Assembly (NCBI GenBank): GCA_021234155.1
Contig: JAJEKV010000022.1
Coordinates: 3,343,996 to 3,407,995, forward strand
Length of the DNA: 64,000 bases
Source: Isoetes taiwanensis
Taxonomy: Eukaryota; Streptophyta; Lycopodiopsida; Isoetales; Isoetaceae
Direction of reading: 5' to 3'
Shown here: in pieces, positions 11,731 through 21,169 of the stretch
Layout: every line of letters begins with the position of its first letter
How positions within the stretch are numbered: position 1 is the stretch's first letter
Notes under the pieces: generated by a model
Seen by the model: the letters and a program-made list of their open reading frames with translations, nothing else
Database searches by the model: none
Told to the model about the DNA's origin: nothing
Translations under genes and position numbers: made by a program

Positions 11731-12885
11731 CTACAGACTTTTCAAGTCAATTCCTTCAAGTGGATTCCTGCCCAGCAGATAGGCTTTGCCATTTCCAAGA
11801 ACAATGTGATGGCCTGCTTTATCAAATTCGATATTAGACTGTAATCCGGGAGCAAACATAACATTCCTCACCTTACTAACAACATCACGTACATGCAATT
11901 GAAAAGCTACAATCCCCTTTCCTGTGATAGGAAGAGGATATCCATCACCCATCTTCACATCACCTCCAGATCGAGGTTCAAGTTCAGAAAACACATCTGA
12001 ATTTCCGGTAAGATGAACCATGGCTCCTGAGTCCAAAATCCAGTCCTTCTGTAAGGTGTTGGCCGCTGCTGCAAGATTCAGATATTCAGCATCAAAAGTA
12101 GCACACGCAACAACACTTGTCTCTCCTTTAGAGTTGACTGTTGTGCTTCTCGTGTCACTATCCTTTGAGCTTTTCTTCTCCTTCTTAGAATTCGAACTGT
12201 AGTGACCCTTTTCACCACAATTCCAGCACTTGAACTCCTTGGATTTCTTACCATCAAACTTCACATTTTCTGACTTCCTAGAGTTTTTGCTATCAGCAAA
12301 CTTTTTCTTGGTGTCAGCCCGAGAAGTAGACACAAAACTTGCGTGGTCCACTCTCCCATCCCTTTGCTTCTGCACCAACTCCTCTTGTTGCAGTAGAATG
12401 GTTACTTTGGCTATATCAATCTTCTCCTTGTACCTAATCTTCGAAGAGATAATATCATACGAAGGAGGAAGACCAACCAAGATATCTTGAATCAGCTATT
12501 TTTCAGACAGCAATGCACCAGCAGCCATGTAATCCAAGCGCCATTGCTTCATCTGAGTAAAGTATGATGTGACAGATTTGAAATCACCTAATTGGGCATG
12601 TCTCATTTTGTTCTGGATCAGCATTTGGGTAGCCATACCCTTGCTATCAAGAGACTTCTCCAAATGAGACCACATCTCCTTAAACTCAGTAAAATGGTTG
12701 ATTTCATGACCAATTGTCTCTTCAGCCAACATTTTGACAAGAGCACAAGCTTTCTGGTTTACCCTGCCAGCATCAAACACCGCTCGCATGTCGCTAAATA
12801 TCAAATAATTCGCCATGAACTTCTTCCAAGCATGGTAATTATTATTAGTGAGCTTTGCATTATGTGAGAACTTGAATGGATCCAT
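11731..12885 (-). pseudogene. Copia gag and protease region
   Basis: The start MDPFKFSHNAKLTNNNYHAW is the typical Copia gag opening (L.G.NY..W). A stop after ALLSEK at 12496 interrupts the frame. It resumes in the same frame with MVGLPPSYDIISSKIRYKE, the UBN2/retrotran_gag type. A zinc knuckle CWNCGEKGHYSSNS follows, but its fourth ligand C is replaced, so it is probably defective. WILDSGAMVHLTGN is the aspartic protease site (DSG). The region ends near GKAYLLGRNPLEGIDLKSL. These parts make the particle shell and mature it. Confidence 0.92.
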
Positions 12886-13204
12886 GAATTTATCCTGCTT
12901 TCAACAGCCAAAAAATGGTTGAGAAAACAAATTCGTCACCAAACAAAGCACCCACCAGAAAAGTTGAATCTTGAATTTTGTCGCCAAAAAGGTCTTGGAA
13001 AACTCGAATCTCACAACAAAACTTGCTGGAAAATCCGAATCACCCTCCCAAAACACTTCCTCCAAGCCAAAAAGCAAGAATCTTCTTCAATGCTACAAAT
13101 GAGATTTTCCACCACCAAATCTCAGCCAAAGAACTCTTAGAAACGATGGCCAATCCAATTTGGATGCTTCTTCAATAGCTTGCTCTATTCTTCCCTCAAG
13201 AAAG

Positions 13205-13216
13205 CGTCTGATACCA
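13205..13216 (-). other. Primer-binding site, initiator tRNA-Met
   Basis: Immediately inside the 5' LTR, the minus strand reads TGGTATCAGACG. This matches the usual plant primer site complementary to the 3' end of initiator tRNA-Met (TGGTATCAGAGC) except near the end. Confidence 0.93.
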
Positions 13217-13479
13217 TGATAGAACTAGTGAAAAGCCGGCACAAACCCCGTAAGATCAACTCAAGAGATAGAATAGAAGAACAAGAATAACTCTATTGAG
13301 AAGCAATGGGAAATACAATCTCTACTTCTGAGCATTGCATAGTACATAACATACAATCAATATATACAACTGGTGCTGCCTTCTGTACATTTCAACACCT
13401 TCTTAGCACCTGTGTGCTAAGTGCTGAACCACTGCTGTTTCAGCACATTATGCTTAGTCAGCATATTTATATTCTAACA
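13217..13479 (-). repeat. Copia 5' LTR, complete 263 bp
   Basis: On the minus strand it begins TGTTAGAATATAAATATGC and ends CACTAGTTCTATCA, the canonical TG...CA termini. It is flanked outside by the CCCAA duplication and inside by the primer-binding site. An AT-rich TATAAATAT stretch lies at its start. Confidence 0.94.
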
Positions 13480-13484
13480 CCCAA

Positions 13485-15180
13485 TTTGTAATGATATATC
13501 TCTCACTATTTTGCAGATGATGAATATATTCAAAGATGGACATCTAGTTTTAAAAGGGTTTCTTGCCAAGACAATTCATAGTCACCTCATTAACTCCCAA
13601 CCTGCTCATAGTGTTGAAGAGGTATTTGAAGTCAGGGATTTCCTAGGATTGAAGTTCCATAACCGAAGGTTTCGTGACTATTTCATTGAACATGGACTAC
13701 TGCAATGCCAAAGCCATATGTGCCGTCTTGGACTACTGCAATTTACATCAAGAAGGCACTTTCATCGAAGTTGGCACTATCTATTCTCAGTATGCTAGTG
13801 GACTTGCGGTAATGCCTTAATGGATGAGCGCATAATGATGTGTTTCTATATCTTTCATTATCTTCAAGAAACATGTCCCTTACACTATTGTTAAGGTTCT
13901 AGATTGAAAATTTTCCTGGAGATAGATAGATAGATAGATAGTAGTTTTAACATCACGCCACTAGGCAGCATTCAACTGGACATGTGACCACACACCACAC
14001 TACATTGCTTGGTTGGGCCCTGCCCCCAACCACCTTACATTGCGTCTATTGGGAGGGGTTGACCAACTGATGTGAACGAAAATGCCCCGTTTGGTTAGGA
14101 TATGCTATTGAAAAGCCCCAGTGTTTATTTCGGTGCATCTAGACAATATCTTTGCCCTATTTAGGTAGGGTATACTACTAAAGTCTCTCAAATGGACAAT
14201 AAGAAGAAAAATTTCGAGACCATTTTTAGATAGAGTATGCCACTGAAAACCTCAAATGGACAATAAGAAGGAGAATTTTAAATCCATTCAGGTCATTTAG
14301 TGGGAGCCAGTCGTTGCAAAGAACCAAATATATACTTCTCATTATGTCATTTGTTGGAAGAAGAGATGGAGGTCAAGAACTGCTAGTGACCGCATTGACA
14401 TGGAGTCCATCAACTTTGCTTGGACTCCATCGAATAAGAAGAAGCTTCCCAACAATGCCAAGATTTCTGTGCTCATTTCTGAAACATATTCAACACTTGC
14501 TGGGGATGGCACTTAGTTTGAGAAAAGACGCATAGACAAAGAATTCAGAAAATGGTCCACAAATTCATATTTTGTCCAAATGTAATGAAAACTGCTTCTT
14601 CTATTCTAGCTCTGCAAGAATAAGGCCGTTATAGAGTCCTTTTTGGATAATCTGCCATAAAAAAAGTCTTGAATCTCAGATGCTCAGATGCATCAAACAA
14701 CTTTAGCACAGTTTTTTCTAGATGGTTGTGTAAATCCGGCCAAAATCTTTCATCCAAATGCGGCAGATCTCCGAAAAGGGTCCCCTTTTGATAATTTTGC
14801 ATGGAAATATGATGGTTCTGTATCATTTGCGAAGCATTATTTTAAATTTTTTAGACCAAAGCTGGACCTTCTACAATCATATATCTTTGCTTTTAGCCTC
14901 ATTTCGGTGCCAAAAAAGCTCTGCTAAACCCAAAATATGTAGATCTCAAAGAAGAAGACGATGTTGGAGCTTTCCTTTTCTTTTTCTTCTTCATACATAT
15001 TCTTCCTTTCCAAAACAACCCACTTCTGCAAAGAGTCATTGATCTCAGCGAGCCCCGTAAAAGTCCCTTAAGCTCTAGAAAAAAATTCTAGCAAGGTAGT
15101 GGCGCCTAGACTGGCAGAGAGAAAATTCCAGGGAAAAATGACACAATCTTACAAAAATTTGCCTAGGCGTATATTACATA
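13485..15180. other. No recognised gene; GATA microsatellite
   Basis: A (GATA)5 run lies at 13921-13942. A 95-codon frame at 13511-13798 (FKDGHLVLKGFLAKTIH... VEEVFEVRDFLGLKFHNRRF) looks protein-like at first but was not recognised and has no clear exon context. Short repeated phrases (AAATGGACAATAAGAAG) recur at 14190 and 14256. Nothing else can be supported. Confidence 0.5.
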
Positions 15181-15181
15181 T

Positions 15182-15278
15182 AAGGGTAATGCAATTGAGA
15201 CAAGATTCATGGTTTGGCAGCGACCGGCGTTAGCCGGGAGCTGCAAACCAAGAATCTTGGACCAATTGCATTGCCCTT
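15182..15278. ncRNA. 97-nt near-perfect hairpin 1 (MIRNA-like or foldback)
   Basis: The left arm 15182-15227 (AAGGGTAATGCAATTG ... GACCGG) is nearly the reverse complement of 15234-15278 (CCGGGAGCTGCAAACC ... GCATTGCCCTT), with a 6-nt loop. About 37-38 of 46 positions pair, with small bulges. That shape suits a plant miRNA precursor or a very young inverted duplication. No known miRNA sequence was recognised, and the strand of transcription cannot be told. It sits about 0.9 kb upstream of TIM14. Confidence 0.55.
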
Positions 15279-15463
15279 ACAATATAATAATTGGAGAGCG
15301 CAAGATCTGGCAATTTCTTGAAGGATTTGCTTGTTTTCTTACCTCTGCAGCCGGTGCTGAAAATGGAAAGATCAAAATGGCATTCCGTGAAATTGGTAGG
15401 GATGATGTGGGCGCAGGAAAATACAATACCGGAGATTACAGCGACCCAACTGTTATATTGTGA

Positions 15464-15594
15464 TGTGGAACGAGAAGGGGAAGGGCATTCTTGCCAGCCC
15501 CCTGACCTGCAGAATTCGAGAGCGCCGTTAAGGCATGACCGAATTTTGCAGGTCAGGGGGCTGGCAAGAATGCCTGACCCCTTCCCTTTCCACA
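15464..15594. ncRNA. 131-nt hairpin 2 with 55-bp stem (MIRNA-like)
   Basis: Arms 15464-15518 and 15540-15594 are 55 nt each and pair with about 6 mismatches around a 21-nt loop. The central GGCATTCTTGCCAGCCCCCT and the following GACCTGCA pair without mismatch. The mismatches cluster toward the base and one lies near the loop, as in many MIRNA foldbacks. It could also be a recent inverted duplication producing siRNAs. It lies only 186 bp after hairpin 1. Confidence 0.55.
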
Positions 15595-16193
15595 ACGTCA
15601 AGGTAAGATTACCTTACTCAACAGGTTTTGGGCAGCCCATTTGCCATTCTTATCCAGAATGATCTCAGATTTTGCGAGAATTGACACCCACTTAACTTGA
15701 TGTATACAGGAATGGCAAGTAGATTGCCACTCCTATAACATGGAAGCAACTTAGGTGCAATCCTGCGGTCTGGAATGCAAGGTAAAAGAAGAAGAATGCA
15801 GAGTAAACACCGGAATGGAAGATAAAGAGGAACGTAAAGGCCGGAATGCAAGGTAAACATTGTTCTTTGTCACAGAAATTTTTTTATGCAATATTCTGTA
15901 AATGAAAGGTGCAATGTGTCACGGCATGATTGGTTCCATGGGCAGGATTGCACATAAGTTGCTTTTATGATTTTTTGAGCTACAATTTACAAATCCCAGC
16001 GAATGTGGGTAGAAGAAGCCGGCTGGCATTGACTGCCACGTAGGAGTGCGATTGCATTAAAGTTGATAAAGGGCCGGCACTTTAGCCCGGATCTTCTGTC
16101 TCGACCAATTTCTGACCTAACTAGAACCCTAATATCCCGGTATGGTTCCATCCTCAGCGCCCACAGAGGAAGCTACAGACTTGCCGTAACTTG

Positions 16194-17058
16194 ATGGTAA
16201 GTAGATGAAATTTCCTGTTAAGCTTGCTAAGATTTGACATGGATTGATCATGGCAGGCAACGCCTTTAATTGCTGGAGTTGCAATAGCAGTGACGGCCTT
16301 GGCCGGAAAATATGGCATAGAGGCATGGCATGCGTTCAAGACAAGACCCGCTGTTCCTAGAATGCGAAAGTTTTATGAAGGCGGATTTCAGCCCACAATG
16401 ACGCGAAGAGAGGCGGCTTTGATCCTTGGTGTCAGGTATTTGATCTGTATAATTTCGATTTAGATAGCTTATTTTGCCTCAGATAAATTTCAAGCATTAT
16501 AGCTTGAGATCATTTTGAGTTCCTCCTAGACATGCCAAGTCAATTGTATGGTAGTATAATCCAGCTTTTATGGTAATAGCGGTAGTTTAAAGCTATTATG
16601 GTAATAGTTTGATGTTAGTATGTGCTGGAATTTTGTAGTTTAAAAAAGTCTTTGTACGAATAAGGTCATATTGTCCAATGAGTTGTCTGAGTAGATGGAT
16701 TTATATAATTCTTTGTCTTTCACCTTTTTTTTTGCTACACGTCCTACAGAGTCTATCCATTATGTCATGCAAAAGCATCGCCTAGAGCTTGGTTTTTGGC
16801 TGCATAGGCATAAAGAAGTTGCCTTATTTGGGAGGAAAAGTGTTGCATTAAGAGAAATCTTCATTGCTGTGAAGGGAAGCCTAATGTGCGTAATGCTGTA
16901 GGGAGTCTGCTGCTCAAGACAAGATTAAAGAAGCACATAAAAAGGTGATGATAGCAAATCATCCAGATGCCGGAGGGAGTGATTATCTTGCAACAAAAAT
17001 TAACGAGGCTAAGGACGTGCTTCTCGGCCAAACAAAAGGCAGTGGCTCTGCTTTTTAA
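16194..17058 (+). CDS. TIM14: TIM14/PAM18, mitochondrial import motor J-protein
   Basis: Three exons: 16194-16196, 16257-16435 and 16902-17058, with GT-AG introns (GGTAAGTAG donor, GGCAG acceptor; AGGTATTT donor, CTGTAG acceptor). The ATG alone forms exon 1's coding part. The joined frame is 112 codons, the usual plant length. It begins [20 protein letters not shown], which is the inner-membrane anchor. Then come [20 protein letters not shown] and a J domain containing the catalytic HPD in [13 protein letters not shown], ending GSGSAF. TIM14 stimulates mtHsp70 ATPase at the TIM23 channel to pull preproteins into the matrix. All key residues are present and no defect is seen, so this is the window's best intact host gene. 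Confidence 0.96.
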
Positions 17059-18590
17059 CAGATTACAACCTACTCAGGTACGAAATGGAGATGAAGAGTG
17101 TTTTAGCAATATGGAACCTTGAAGCAGTTTACCCACATCAATATTCTCAAGCAGGTAATATGGCTTTGAAATGTTTCCAACCGAGATGTTCTCTTGCTCT
17201 TGCAGATTATTTCTTTGTTGAAATAATGTGGACCAGAAATCAGTCAGGCCTCTGTGTATTGCCTTTTAGTAATCCTTTGCAAACATAAGAACATTTCATT
17301 GGGATTCTCAATTCTTGATGCTGGTTTTGTAAATAAAACGAACCACAGGAAAAAAAGGTTCTTTGGCGATGGAGGCTGGACACTTGGTTTATTAACTGTA
17401 GACAGGGGCTTGACTAGATGCTCAACTAGACGTTAGCAAAATACTGAGCTAGACATGGCTGATTTGGGTTCTATGATCCACGGTTTCTTTTGTTTTTTGC
17501 CCCATTACCTGATAACGTACCTAAGGGAATGTACAAATTGTTACACATAATCTGTAACTATGCTATGCTGAGGGGGTCACCTGCAATAAACCACCAATTG
17601 ACAGACCTAGAGTCAATATATGTTGAAGGACTAGGGATCCTCAGTTGAGCAAAATGAGTATAAAAATCATATGAGGCAGCATCATGAGACTCTCCAAAAG
17701 TACAACAATAACATATGGTCAGATTCATATTAACTTAAAAAATGATGCTTGTCTAATTGCGTCATAGCTTTCTTAAGAAAATTGCTTATGTAAGTTATCT
17801 TACCATATCAGGAAGAATGCCTGTTAGATTAACGCGAAAGAAGTAGCTTGTGTGCGCACAATTGCAAACAATTATGAAGTATAAGGTACCATAAGATATT
17901 GTTAAAAGGTTTAGAAGCAGCTCTTGACATTAATGATCTGCTGAGGAGGTTTGTGATTGCTCCAGATCATTCTGCCTTAGATATGGGCCCTTTTTATTAT
18001 AAAGCAGATGCAATTATTATCTTATATGATGCTGGAAGAAAATGAATTTGCTTTAGTAAAGCTCCACTCAAAATATTGAGCACAACAATCTCTATACATC
18101 CATATGCCATGTGTCTTTGATTAAGCAATTTGCATCACTTGTAAGCCCAATAGACAAAAACAAAATAATGCCTGTTTGCAAATACCTTGCTCCTTAATTT
18201 TCAGAAATAGATAGCAAATATTAACATCTACTGCTCCTTAATTTTCAGAAATAGATGGCAAATATTAACATCTTCTTGTAGCGCTTATTTCTTAGCACTA
18301 TATTTGCACCATGTCTAAGTAATGTACACCTTATAAGCTACCCAAAGCTTGAAATACAATCTGCATAATTAAAATCATCTTTCCTTCATATATACCTTCC
18401 AAACTTAAAGTAAAACAACTCCAAATCAGGCTTTGTTTCAGGCATATAGACTAGCATACACAATATATCCATAGGAAAATCCCATCATCCACACAACAAC
18501 ATAACAAAGTTATAAAATATTAAGGGTTCCTTGTATTGTAGAAAAACGTTAAAGTGTAGAACAATATCTAAAATCTGGCGCCCACATCAA
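17059..18590. other. TIM14 3' region and non-coding sequence
   Basis: The TIM14 3' UTR probably extends some hundred bases after 17058; AATAAA-like text occurs near 17330. A 43-44 bp unit starting GCTCCTTAATTTTCAGAAAT is duplicated in tandem at about 18190-18280. No gene was recognised. Confidence 0.5.
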
Positions 18591-20400
18591 CCTTGAGCTC
18601 TTTAGCCAAATGCCAGAAGCCCACTTTCAAGCAAGAACTGTTGGATCTTGTGTTAAAAGTTTACTAGAAAAAGTTGCCGAACAATGAGGTTAAAACTCAG
18701 TTTACTCGTGCATTTGCTTGGCAGCATGCAACAGCAGCTTTGGCTCAGAAAAGTGCTTTTAAGGTGAATTCGACATCATTTGCTGCCGAATTATACCAGA
18801 ATTCATTGAAGAAAAATGCGAAAAAGAAACCTTTTAATACTTTCGACGTGAACATTCAAAGTTCTTACACATGTTAAAACTCGAGGCAATGAAGGCTGAA
18901 GCGGAAGGCAATTTATGCAGTCTCGAGAATGATGCTCTAAGATTACAGGGCAACAGTTTAGCTGATGCAATTAACGAATGATGCTAAGGTTTCTTGCAAC
19001 AGTTTAGCTGATGCAATTAACGAAAAGGAAAAACCAGAATGGGCTTGATATTGAATTTTGCAGATGATCACGAAATGCAAAGAGATGTGCTGGTAGGCTT
19101 ACTTGGTAAGACAATGGCTTCTATGGGAAAAGATAGATACTTGGACATCAAAAACAAGATCAAGGCCAAAAAAGTGATATCAAATCATATGAAAATGCTC
19201 AGGAATTGTGGCCTGCAAGAGAAACTCAGATCTCCTTACTGTAGAACAAGAAGATAAACCCTATTAGCATGACCATGAGTGCGTATAATAGTTCTTTGAC
19301 CTCAGGTACCACTTGCAGTCTAGGTGGGTTTAGTTTTAGGAAGAATATGCTATGCATATTCAATTGAATTGCATCCATAAAGTTCATGTCTTCTGCTTTT
19401 CTGAGCAGGCTTGAGTCCATGCATTGTATTGTTCCTGGTTGTATTGAATCTGTGCCACATTCACTACTGGTTGAGCTTGGCCATGTAAGTGAAGATAAGA
19501 AACAGGATGACATTGTGGATTTGGAAGAAGGTCCAACAGAAGAGTCTGCTGAGAGTGTCGAAGAATCTGAGGAATCTAAGACTATGGAAAGGAAGAAAAA
19601 TATTGGCAATTCTGAAGAAGAATCAGGATCTAAAGATGTTGTATTAGAAAAATGAGGAAGAGGATGACAAGGAGTGCTTTGAAGAAGGAGGCTATTAAGG
19701 ACGCGGCTGATGGTAAGTGCTTTGAAAGTGCTTTTAATTTGTGGTTTTCTGCTTTTAGCTGACTATTTGGACCTATTGTGATATGCGGATGATTAAACTT
19801 CCAAGCGAAGTCCTAACCTTGCTAAACTCAAGGAGGATGCGCATTCAAAGGCCTATGTGATGTACTCTTCGGATTTAACACCTGCAAGTAATGGAATTTA
19901 TGATAATTTTTGTAGGAATGTTTTTACATTTGCAGATATTTTATTTTTTATGAATGAGGCTTATGGCCATCCATTGCATAGCACTTCGAAGGTAATTGAG
20001 TGTTTTATTAGATATAGGGCTTAGTTTCATTTGATTTCTGGTTATTAATCTGACTAATGATTCTTTTTGGAAAGTTTTACCCCACCTTCTAGGAAAAAGT
20101 TGATGTCAGATCCCTCAGCAAGTGGAACTACAGTTAATACTTTGGCATGTAAGTTTCTTCGCTGTTTAGCTTTATAACATTGTTATTTATATTCATAAGA
20201 ATCTAATTTATTTGGATTTGTTCTTGCAATGGTGCAGGAAGCTCTGGACAGTGTTGTATTACCTATAAATCCAAAGAGTGTGGCTGTGCCTAACAGTGCT
20301 GTTGTAGTTCCACATGTTGAGCCAGAAGAGTCAGAAGAAGACGTAAGTGGAGAAGACTAAGAAGGAAATGAAGTGGAGAAGTATCTGGCCAAGAGATGAA
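18590..20400 (+). pseudogene. Unrecognised decayed coding-like locus
   Basis: Several protein-like stretches follow each other on the plus strand. They include TQFTRAFAWQHATAALAQKS (18700), MKAEAEGNLCSLENDALRLQ (18890), DHEMQRDVLVGLLGKTMASM (19070), an acidic KKQDDIVDLEEGPTEESAES (19500), and a terminal VLPINPKSVAVPNSAVVVPH ending EESEEDVSGED and a stop (20250-20359). Stops and frame changes separate them, though GT-AG introns could join some. A 28-bp piece starting GCAACAGTTTAGCTGATG is duplicated at about 18951 and 18997. No family was recognised and no function is proposed. It may be a host gene fragment or an old transposon gene. Confidence 0.35.
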
Positions 20401-20706
20401 GGCAACAGACTGTAACTTGTTTTTTGCTTATCGTAACTCTGTGGAAATGCTAATATTTTGATCTTCAATATTAACTTATATTTGTGAACTGACACTTATG
20501 CATTTCTGAGAATATGAAACATATTTTCCAGTGTATTTCTTTCAAGTTTCAATGAAGTTACAATTACTGTAAAGTTTACAATTAGTGCTATATTTTTTGT
20601 CTCTTATGATTGTGTTCTAGTTAGCAATCACAATCAATGAAGTTACAATCACAATCAAGTTTACGCTCAATCAAGTGTATTTCTTATGTTGCCTTTCATG
20701 ATTGTA

Positions 20707-20828
20707 AAGTTTCAATGAACTTACAATCCCTGTAATCCAATTATTTCCATCGTAACAAAGTATTACAAGTTTCAATGAACTTACAATCCCTGTAATCCAA
20801 TTATTTCCATTGTAACAAAGTATTACAA
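20707..20828. repeat. 60-bp tandem duplication
   Basis: Two adjacent 60-bp units (GTTTCAATGAACTTACAATC start) differ at one base. Related GTTACAATCACAATCAA text precedes them at 20560-20660, so the stretch is a small, expanding minisatellite. Confidence 0.9.
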
Positions 20829-20867
20829 TTTGTTTTCATTGTAACAAGGTATTTACATTTTGAAGGT

Positions 20868-20992
20868 AAGGTTAGTGGGACTTGCACCCACCCACGTCTC
20901 CCACCCGATGGTAGCTAGTGGGTTTTGAACCCTGGTGGGGGTCACCCCAACCCAAGGCCTTACCACTAAACCACCACCACGATGGGCCTTCC
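20868..20992 (-). mobile_element. tRNA-derived SINE-like element
   Basis: The minus strand carries GGTGGTTTAGTGGTAAGG, a good Pol III A box, and 35-40 nt later GGGTTCAAAACCC, a B box with the stem of a T arm. The remainder (CATCGGGTGGGAGACGTGGG) does not fold as a tRNA. An internal promoter of this type followed by non-tRNA sequence is the signature of plant SINEs. The sequence resembles the tRNA-related head of Au-like SINEs, but the family was not verified. Confidence 0.65.
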
Positions 20993-21169
20993 AATTAAAT
21001 TGATTACAGTGTTTCCCATTATTTCCATTGTAACAAGGTATAGGTACAAGCTTTTGTGTCTACATTGCTTCAAGTTTACATTAATGAATGAATAGTGCAT
21101 GAATGTGAATGAATGAAAAATGAATCAACGTTGTAATTTTTTCCCAATTTGTTTTTTGTTATTTGCTGA

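Larger units (their letters stand above)
9359..13479 (-). mobile_element. Copia LTR retrotransposon, internally deleted
   Basis: A Ty1/Copia element in reverse orientation, bounded by a 5-bp duplication CCCAA (9354-9358 and 13480-13484). On the minus strand the order is LTR, primer site, gag, protease, integrase, reverse transcriptase, partial LTR. Integrase before reverse transcriptase is diagnostic for Copia. The end of reverse transcriptase, all of RNase H, the polypurine tract and half of the 3' LTR are deleted. The TSDs are intact, so deletion followed insertion. The shared 123 bp of the LTRs differ at about 9 positions, so the insertion is not recent. Confidence 0.95.
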
